From assembly GCA_949128135.1 (NCBI GenBank), contig OX421978.1:86617507-86681506 (forward strand): a stretch of DNA of 64,000 nucleotides. Direction: 5' to 3'. This document shows, one piece after another, positions 55,521 through 64,000 of the stretch. The notes below the pieces were generated by a model. The model searched no databases and was not told where the DNA came from. It saw only the letters and a list, made by a program, of their open reading frames with translations. The DNA is from Parasteatoda lunata. Its lineage: Eukaryota > Arthropoda > Arachnida > Araneae > Theridiidae. Within the stretch, counting starts at the first letter, position 1; every line of letters starts with the position of its first letter. The position numbers were made by a program, and so were the translations under genes.

Positions 55521-55671
55521 ACGATTCAAGAACACGATGTCAGAAATAAGGATATTATTCCTTAAGTTTGAAAATACAGTAGCACCGATTGCATGGCTCT
55601 TTTTCTTATTTATTTACAGGTAGATACGTTTTCAGGATTGTGAGTTAGATTTTGGCTTAAAAGCTTTTTAT

Positions 55672-55985
55672 ATTGTATTTTATAACGGTCGTTGAACAGC
55701 CGATCCGATTTTGAGGTTACGACTACCCATGTTCAACTCTGTAGCCTTGTAGATTTGAACTCAATGGAAGATGCGGAAATTCTTGGATCAAGTATTTGGA
55801 GAAATTTGACTTCGTGGAGGATTTTTTGATTGAAATAATTCGCCTTTGAGTTAAACAGAAAAGAAAACCACGAAAACTTGCACGGTTAGCCCGACGGCAA
55901 GGAGATTCTAACCCAGGATCCGTCTACCACTAAGGATATTTTACGTCAGCACTGCGAACAATGCGAGCTGGTAGCAGAATGCGTG
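55672..55985 (-). mobile_element. B-family SINE, nearly full body
   Basis: On the minus strand it runs from 'cattctgctaccagctcgca' through 'tgacgtaaaatatccttag' and 'gggttagaatctccttgccg' to tail alpha ending 'gaccgttataaaata'. The head is lost. Confidence 0.75.
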
Positions 55986-55989
55986 TCAA

Positions 55990-58045
55990 CCAACCACCAT
56001 GTCTCTGCGTTTTATGTATGTAAAAATTCGTTCTTTGGATCTAGAGTTAGTCAAGCTGTTCCCATTTTTTTTCGAACTGTACAAGGCTGTTTCCTACGAT
56101 GGAACATAGTAATAAGTTTAATAATAGTCCAGTCAATAAGTCTTGGCAATCACGGATATTTGCTCCTTGCGAAAACAGGCTGTAAAGAAGATGAATTGAC
56201 GTGATTAAATTATTCTTAAATGTTGTAATAATGTTTTTTTTTTCTCTTATGGTACACCTCTGTTAAATGATTTTTTTATCTAAAGTAAATAAATTAAAAT
56301 TTCACTATCTGTTTTATGACTTTTTCCAACAACTCTGTAGTCAGGTTTGATCATGCCTAAGCATTTGGAATATTATCATAACTATGCATTTAGTTATATT
56401 AAAAGTTATATTTTGACCTTTTCATCCTATTCAAGTGTTTAAAATATTTTTTTGAAACTAAAGTGTTAGTCTCATTACAGATTATCAACTTAACTTAATT
56501 ATCCACCAACTGAATTCCTAAAATTTTACGTGATATTATAGTCGATATAATTTACTATATCCTCATAAAATTGTTGTCCCCATTTTCTAAATTTTTCCAG
56601 AATGTGAACATCCTGGTGTACGTCGTAGGCTAATTGAAAATTCCTGCACTAAGCAAATTGTAAAGCATCTTTTTCTATTTATTTCTGATAATTCAAGATT
56701 ATTGCGGAAAAAAATCGAAACCTTTTTTTTATTTCCCTGTCTTGAGTAAAAAGTATAAAGACATTTGGGAAGAAAAAAATGGGCTTTTCTTATCGCTTCA
56801 TATATTTAGAGAATGATAAATTGGATAGTAAATCATACAAATTGACAGACGTTGGAGGATGTCCGAATTTTACGCAGTTTCTTCATGGAACGCCAAAATG
56901 ACACCTCTCTTCGATATCGTTTGCTATTTCAATTTACGAACATAATCGTTTGCAAAGAATACTTTCATCAGTTAGCCTTTCATTATTCCATTGTTTCATT
57001 TTTACATTACACAATTTCCATTTGAATATTTGCATAAAAAGAATGCCACAAGACATACAACAAACGCAATTCTCATTTACATCTTTACAACTCTCCGAAG
57101 AAAAGTTAGATATCAGTTTATTACGCGACCATTTCTCACTGCAACTCATTGTTTTATGGCGGTCGAAAGCTTTATTTTAAATATAATTGTTCGGACGTGT
57201 GGAAATGAAGTATTTTACAACTTTATTCAAGAATATAATAAAACAAAATGGGCATTAAATTTAAAACAACGAGAAAATGCATTGTTCTTATGTGTAAATT
57301 TGTAAGTTTGCTGTGAACTTAACGGTTTTAGAGGATTTATAAAGCTACATTCAATTGTTTTATTTTATTTTGTGACGATATAATGAACAATAGCGATTAA
57401 AATAAAATATCGACTTTTATTATTTGGTTTTCATATTTTATATCGTTATTATATTCAAATACATTTATACTGAAAACATATAGCATTCATTTTTTAACAT
57501 CAAAGAACCATGGTTTTTTTAACGTTTTTACGGGGACAGGGAATGTTAATATGAGAGGAATAGGTACATTACAAAACAACCGGAAATGTTTCCAACATCT
57601 TTGAAGTGGCAGTAATTTTTTTACTTCAATATTTAGTATACAATTATTTAGGTCACCACGGCATTTAAAAAATATATATATATAAGGTGTATTTAAAGAT
57701 CTGATGTTCACGATTGTGATAATTTTTAAGGCTGGGAACATGATAAACAATCGTTCGCTGAACTCTTTTATGAGCGGTATGATAAAAAGTGCCCCACTTA
57801 TTTTTCACAATAACCACTAAAATTATAATAGTATTTGCTTAGTGAACTAAGCGGGATTTCAAACAACCATATATTTAAGTTTTGAAAAAACACAAAGATA
57901 AAGCTGATCACTTCATTTTGAAAATTCATTTTGCTGATCACTTCATGTTCTGATTTATCAGAACATTTTTGTTATGTTTTAAGTGGTAGTAAAATTTATG
58001 ATTTAACATTTTATTGTTGACTTAATAAATGAAATTTAGAATGCC
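55990..58045. other. No confident gene; possible decayed or partial exon
   Basis: AT-rich. One plus-strand segment at about 57160-57302 ends in a perfect GTAAGT donor and is discussed as a finding. Nothing else was recognised. Confidence 0.4.
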
Positions 58046-58049
58046 ACTG

Positions 58050-58295
58050 CGTGTCACGGTCGTGCGGTGGTTAAGGCAATGATCTGTCATTGTAAAGAAC
58101 TGGGGTTCGATCCTCAGTAGCGGCTTGATGTTCTATCAGCTTTAGAGTGATGGGTTTCAGCTTGTCTGGAAGTGAAGGAGGCCTGTGTGCAGTAATAATC
58201 ACATTACCACAATCCTGAAGTTAGCCACGAAATTGTGGAGCCTTAACTTTAGTGACTTTCTCCTGGCCCACAATGGGCTGTTGGTGTAATGCTTT
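58050..58295 (+). mobile_element. tRNA-headed SINE, family C
   Basis: Head GTCACGGTCGTGCGGTGGTT with box B GGGGTTCGATCCTC, body with 'cacattaccacaatcctgaa' and end 'cacaatgggctgttggtg'. Confidence 0.75.
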
Positions 58296-58741
58296 GCATA
58301 CAAACAACGTAAACATATGTATAAAACATGAATTGTGCCAAGAAGGATTTAAATGCTGGTGAAATAAAGATATCCAACTCGATAAAAATCGACGAAAAAA
58401 CCTAAAAATCGACGAAAAATTAAATTTTTTTCTAACATTAACATTCTTCATATTTGAGCTTTAGTTCATTAGCTTTCCAAAAACCCTTTAAATTTCAGAT
58501 CTCTTATTTTTGGAAATAAATTTATAGTAGGTTTCTCGTATGCTTACAGGTGAAAACGAAACCGGAAGTAAACTAAAATGTTTTTATTTTTATTTTTTAT
58601 ACTTAAGTATTTTAACTTTTTTTATTTGAATAAATTATATTTTAAGACATAAAAAGAAAAATCATTTTTAGAAATAAATTTTTTGTTATTAGAATTTTCC
58701 TGCATTTAAAGTGCTATGAAAAAAAAAATCGTTATATAAAT

Positions 58742-58742
58742 A

Positions 58743-58775
<33 letters not shown>

Positions 58776-58812
58776 GTTATATAATTACAAAAAAAAAAAA
58801 AAAAAAAAAAAA
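58742..58812. repeat. Two poly-A runs with a short shared flank
   Basis: Two long A tracts (near 58744-58772 and 58789-58812) are each flanked by 'atcgttatata(a/t)a', so the A run and its flank have been duplicated. Confidence 0.8.
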
Positions 58813-59454
58813 ATTATAATATAATTCTTTTCAATTTTGTATGTAGTTTTTGCATAATGATAGCGAACTAAAAACTAAAGTCTTTTTTTAACAAGCATTA
58901 AGCAAAAATAGCAATTTATTCAGTTCCATTTCATTGTCTTTTTGATATTTTTTTAAGATTTTAGTTCAAAACGCAGGTAATCACATTATTAATCTATTAA
59001 AAAAAAACTGTTTTGAAATTTTTGCATCACAATTTATTGAAGAGCAGTTAGCATGGTATGAAAAATTTATAGTGAGTTCAAATTTGCCATTATTTTGAAA
59101 AGTATTATAAATTTTTAAATGTTACTTTAAATTTATAATTTTATAATAACGAAACCACACTTGGAGTCAGATTTACTTAAATTTCACACCAAAAAGAAAC
59201 GGATTCATTTAAAACTGGCAGTAAATTTTTGAATAAGAAGAAATGGGAAATTTAGTTGATTAGTTATCGAATTTAACCCGATACATTTACTAAATGTCTT
59301 GTCAAATATGTTATAAACATGTGGTAGTTATCAATGCATTATCGCTTTCTGAAATAGACTGACAACAAAAGGTGTTGCCACCTCTTTTTAATTATTCGAC
59401 GTTTACGTGCGTTTATAATTTCGATGTTTATGTATATTTACGATGTGTATTTAT

Positions 59455-59812
59455 GTTGTTGTTGTAGTAAGCTTGTTTTCCAGTGGCGCCATCTATTGAC
59501 AAGAATTCGACTTCTGTCACACCCGTTTGTAGGTGTATGACCTATTCATACATCCATTCATTCATCCACATATCGTAATTTTGACCAGAACCAGAGAACG
59601 ATCAATCTCCAATTCCGTAGCCCCAGATGTATAATGATTTAAAAAAAAAAAAAAATGGGATTGTGGAGGATTTTGTGACCCGACAGATTTAACGTGTACT
59701 AGTCACCATTTACTACACGGGGAATCTTCGGCAGCTAGATCCATAACGTGTAAGTTTTCATAAACGTGAGTCCAGCGCCCTGCCAACCAGGCTATCCCGG
59801 CCCCAGATAAGA
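59455..59812 (-). mobile_element. tRNA-headed SINE, family D with tail delta
   Basis: On the minus strand, head D (GGGCCGGGATAGCCTGGTTG ... 'ctagctgccgaagattcc') is followed by 'cacgttaaatctgtcgggtc', an A-rich interruption and tail delta ('aaaattacgatatgtggatg ... tagatggcgccactggaaaa'). It ends CTACAACAACAAC. The head box B is damaged. Confidence 0.75.
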
Positions 59813-59814
59813 TT

Positions 59815-60849
59815 TATTATAAACATTAATAACTAATTCGTATTATTTTAGTTTTATTAAATGTAACTGTAAAGTCTTTCGGTTTTGTGAATAGTGCAGT
59901 TTATGCAGATTTATTGATCATATATTTCGCAAAGAACTTTAAATTATGAACGAGTATTCAGATAGTTAAAACTAAAATATTATTTTAACATTATATTAAA
60001 AACAGCATACACTCAACAGAAAATATCGCAATTCTATTTTCCAGTTTTTAATGACCTCTGATGTTTATTCTAAAAACGATAGTTTACGAGACACCTGATA
60101 AGATATGATGAAATACATGAAAGCTGAAAATGGTGACAAGAATTTTCATCTAATAAAGATATGAAGGATATAATGCGGCAGATGGATTTACTAAGAATTG
60201 TTCTATGCTAATTCTCCACACTATTTTGTGGGTCGTGTGGCGCAAAGTACGACATTGTTTCTGATAATGAATCTTATTTCACAACACTTTCATCCTATTA
60301 TGCGCAAAGATGTAAAAGTTGTCACCAATAAAACAAGGGCTAATTACTGTATTACAGTTTGATAGTAAACAAGAACGTTTAAGGCTGTTCTTGGGAGTGG
60401 CGAGCTTGGCGATCGCCAAAGATTGCTATTGGGCCATCAAAAATCAGTTAATTTTGGTAATTAATTCAGTATTAGCTTTATAAATTTAAGGAATTTTAAG
60501 TATCATACGTTTTTAATATTGAGTGCTTTGTATCAGTTGTCTTGTGTTTTAAACTGTGTTAAGTGTTTTAAACTTTTAGCAGAATTTAAAAAAATATATT
60601 ATTCTATCTTCAGTTTTTAATTCCCTTCCAATGTAAACGGTTATCTTTAAGTAAAAGCGAAGCAGTGGGTATTTCTGTAAATGGGGTAAGTTCATACTTA
60701 ACGCATCTAAGTTCGAATTTTTCTCACAATGATTTGATAAGTGATTTATATTTTTAAAAAAAATGACCATTTACCAAAATTTAATTTACGAAAGTATAAC
60801 TAGCTACTACTGCTTTTTTAAAAATAATCTCAATTTAATGTTTATAGAT
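59815..60849. other. No recognisable feature
   Basis: This AT-rich intergenic DNA has no supported gene or repeat. Confidence 0.45.
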
Positions 60850-61507
60850 TTAACCCTTTCACGACAAGTTTTGTTATTTTTTTTTTTTTTATTTTTTTTT
60901 TTTTTACAACAGAACAATTTTACTATGAGTAGGGTACACTAGAATGCTAAAACTAAGATGTTATATTTTTAGGAAGATTTAAAACACTGATTTAGGACCG
61001 GGACATATATGCCCCATCAGACCTGACAACTGGGACATATGTGTCCCAGTAGTTTTCAATGAGCAATTTTGTAAAGAAATCCAATGCTCACATATGACTG
61101 TTGGGATAATACGTTCCCACTATCCAAGACGAGAGGGACACATATGTCCCAATTATAAAAACGGAAGTAAAACTTTGCCAGTTTATTAGAGATAATCCGT
61201 TTCATGAGTAACTTATCTGGCCTTATATTTATAGATCATTTAAAATTTAAACGAAAATAGGCGGTATTTTCCAAAATTAAACTATTTACGTTCGTACAGT
61301 ATGGAATGAGCTGCTACAACACTTCAAAAACGCTGGAATTGCAATATGTACGGTAGTGCCATCTATGCTCTGTGAATGAAAATACCTTCAAAAATATTGA
61401 CAGGTCTGATGGGAAAGTCTCCCATTAGACAGAGAAGCGTTTTTGTTCCAAAAGATTTTTTCGAAATTTGCTTGGGACGTGTGTCCCGTTAGGCGCGAAA
61501 GGGTTAA
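60850..61507. mobile_element. piggyBac-like MITE with internal palindromes
   Basis: TTAA flanks the element on both sides (60850-60853 and 61504-61507), the hallmark of piggyBac insertion. The ends are CCCTTTCACGAC and the inverted GGCGCGAAAGGG. The 650-bp interior encodes no transposase but holds six palindromes of the type GGGACANATNTGTCCC. Confidence 0.85.
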
Positions 61508-64000
61508 ATTTAAAAAATATTATTGCCAATATGACACAATTGAAGTGTATATTTTGCTTCTCTAGAATAAAAAGTAGGATTGAAATAGTTTTGCTCCCAG
61601 TTTTTATATTTTTAGAAAAAAGAACTGGCTAGTTTTCTTCCCTAACGGCTGAAATGGGTTAACAATTTTTTCAGATGCGTCACTTCAGAAAAATACAGAA
61701 ATGAGAATTAAGCACAAAAAAAAAAAAAAAAAAAAAAAAAAAAACGTTTTGAGAAAAACTACTCTTTCTAAGATTGTGGGTTTTCGAATAGAGTTAATTC
61801 GAAAAAAAAAAGCGAAATTTCAAATAATTTTAACAAAAAACCTGAAATAGAAAATATCTAAATAAGTATTCGTCTCAAAAACAGAACGTATGGAATACTA
61901 TGTGTGCTAAAAATAGACAGAAACGATGGTTAAATTCAGTAGAAAAATTGCCATTTGATATATTTGAAAAAAGTGACTGAGACAATATAAACATTAAAAA
62001 AAAAGTACCACTTTTGCTTTGAAAAGAAACGTGTCTATGAAGGCACGGGAACATTGTCTAAATACTATTTTAGAAATGAATAGGAGGAAACAAAAACTTT
62101 TTTTTCTTGTTCCAAGGATAAAACAATATTTGCTAGAATAAAAGCTGTAGCATATGGTTTTTGGTTGTTCGTCCCCATACATTTCAAACGCGGAACATAA
62201 CTTTTTCCGGTTTATTTAGAAGGAATAAAAGTACACTAATAATGCAGAAAATGAGTTCGTTTATTTAGTTCCTGTTTGAAATGAACACTTCTTTGTTTTT
62301 GACGTATACAATTATTGAACAATAAAGGTTTTATTTTTTTCAGGGTCGAACATTAAAAATTGGTAAAACATAAATATTCTTAATTTTTATTGATTTTAGA
62401 CATCATTTTTGTGTTAAAATTCATACTTTTAGCGTTAATTGCTTTCCTTTGAGAAGAAAGAACATAATTATGTTCTCTTAAGAGAACCCATTACCAGGAA
62501 TGCCATGGGCGATTAAAATTTTAAATAGTGGTGGTTAATAAGAAGCAAAAGTATATAGATATAAAACATTATATTTATACTCCGTTGTAGGTTAAGAGAA
62601 GAGTAATGCGGTACATCATTCAAACTAATCATCCGCGACTGCAGGTAGTTCCGTTTTATTTCGTTACAAAATTGTACAAATATACTTTCAGTACAGTGTA
62701 AAAGCTTTTAAAGGTTGAAAACGTCAGTGGATAAGGCATTTATGCTTTTGTTAATAATTTCGTTTTTACCCATTAACCAAACTAAGAACCGAACTTTCCA
62801 GTCTGAAAAATGTCCCTTTTCTCAAAATATCCGTTGCAGGTAAAAAAAATTGCGGTATACGATTTAACTAATCATCCGCCACTGCATATAGTTCCGTTTT
62901 ATCTCGTTATCAAATTATACAAATATGCTTTCAAAACAATATAAAAGCTTTTAAAAGTTAAACATGTCAGACAGAAATTTAATTCGTGCTGTCTTTCACA
63001 ATATATATAGAGTTAATGAAAAAAAAAAGTTTATAGTTTCGTAGTCTTACTATGGAATCCTAGCACTGTCGAAATATTTCGTTAAATAAGGAGAACATTA
63101 ATTCTTGAAAAAAAAAAACTATTACTGACTAAACTGATTAAAACTAACGTTTCCTGACTAACCTTTAATTAAAAAAAAATTCTTTACAGTTCAAGTTTTT
63201 TGTCGATGCCTTTTCGGAAAATACGCCCAGTAAAGAGCTCCTTCTGACATAATTTTAGACGGAAAAAAATGAAGTAAGAAAAAAAAAATAATACAATTAA
63301 AAACAAATAGAGCTCGTAAGTCTTTTGAAAGCATTTATTAATTCTCGAATTCTTATCCTAATTTGAATGACAATACATTTTAAACTGCTTAAACAATTGG
63401 GCCATAAAGCGTTCGCAATGTCACATTAAGCATTGTTCAGGCGTTTCTCTGTGACTCAGCCGCAGTTGCATAATTAAATTTTCTTGAATGGCAACAGATG
63501 AGATAATGAGTTCAGAAAACTCTCTTCTTTTTATAGTCTGCATTTTTAGAAATTCCATTTCGCACCTGCGCTCATATTGATTCCATTTTGCTAACATAAA
63601 GTCGAAAGAGAAAGTGATTGTGTACAAAATTTCCTTCTGTGTCTTGTATGAAGATTTTTTTTCTCGAAACCGGCAGGATATTTTAACAAAATTTGTTTTA
63701 AGGACATTTTTCTCGTCAACATCTTTAGAGAACTAAGATTCATAATTACTTACTAATAGTTCCGATTTTCTAAAAGATTTTAAATTTAAAAGTATTTAAG
63801 ATAGAGCTTGTAATAATACTATGAAAAACGTTCCGCTTACTGGGCTCCCAAAGTTCGCCAAAACTTTTAAACCAGTACAAAATTTATTTTATAAATACAA
63901 TTTTAAAAATTGATCATTAAATTTTTCTTGTTCATCATTAATGTTTGAGAACTTATTGTATGTATGGCAGATGCTAAATGAATATTATCAAAATTGAAGT
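61508..64000. other. No gene recognised
   Basis: AT-rich. It contains an A29 run near 61716-61744 and an imperfect duplication at 62583-63000. No coding region is supported. Confidence 0.45.
62583..63000. repeat. Imperfect tandem duplication, about 245-bp period
   Basis: 'aatcatccgc(g/c)actgca' then 'tagttccgttttat(t/c)tcgtta' and 'aaagcttttaaa(a/g)gtt' occur at about 62627 and 62870. The copies have several differences and small indels. Confidence 0.75.

Noticed and set aside
1..64000. CRISPR arrays, operons, phage or prokaryotic defence systems
   Set aside because: The window is intron-rich eukaryotic DNA; no regular spacer-repeat pattern or bacterial gene organisation was seen.

Overview
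The window is AT-rich eukaryotic DNA with large introns, dense short interspersed elements (SINEs) and many small DNA transposons. The SINE families, which I recall from spider genomes, together with an intron-rich TECPR2 gene, point to an arachnid, most likely a spider. This assignment is an inference; no search could be run.

Layout. (1) Positions 403-1593 (+) hold the last two exons of a trypsin-like serine protease whose upstream exons lie outside the window. (2) Positions 5162-5638 (-) hold an intact 158-codon C2H2 zinc-finger reading frame. (3) Position 8525 (-) starts a tRNA-Thr(UGU) gene that folds perfectly. (4) Positions 17419-49635 (-) hold a complete TECPR2 orthologue. I traced 15 coding exons whose splice phases all agree, giving 1257 residues: N-terminal WD-type blades, a disordered Ser/Thr/Asn/Asp-rich linker, tectonin beta-propeller repeats and a C-terminal LIR motif. 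A probable non-coding first exon lies near 51.15 kb. (5) The right-hand 12 kb has no convincing gene. It holds a 5'-truncated LINE with RNase H remnants, Tigger remnants, SINEs and a piggyBac-like MITE.

Repeats make up much of the rest. The SINE families share parts. One has a head derived from 5S rRNA and the same 3' module as a tRNA-headed SINE at 6.24 kb. A second tRNA-type head is joined to two different tails. Tc1/mariner-like elements with long terminal inverted repeats occur repeatedly, including a 4.4-kb copy in TECPR2 intron 2 with about 220-bp inverted ends and no visible transposase. Nested and tandem structures include a SINE split by an inverted-repeat element, a perfect 104-bp tandem duplication and a piggyBac-like MITE with a series of six internal palindromes.

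Functionally the window is one autophagy/secretory-pathway gene (TECPR2) with unrelated neighbours. I see no operon-like or defence-system organisation. The most unusual signals are the modular SINE architecture, the 4.4-kb inverted-repeat element and the palindrome-rich MITE.
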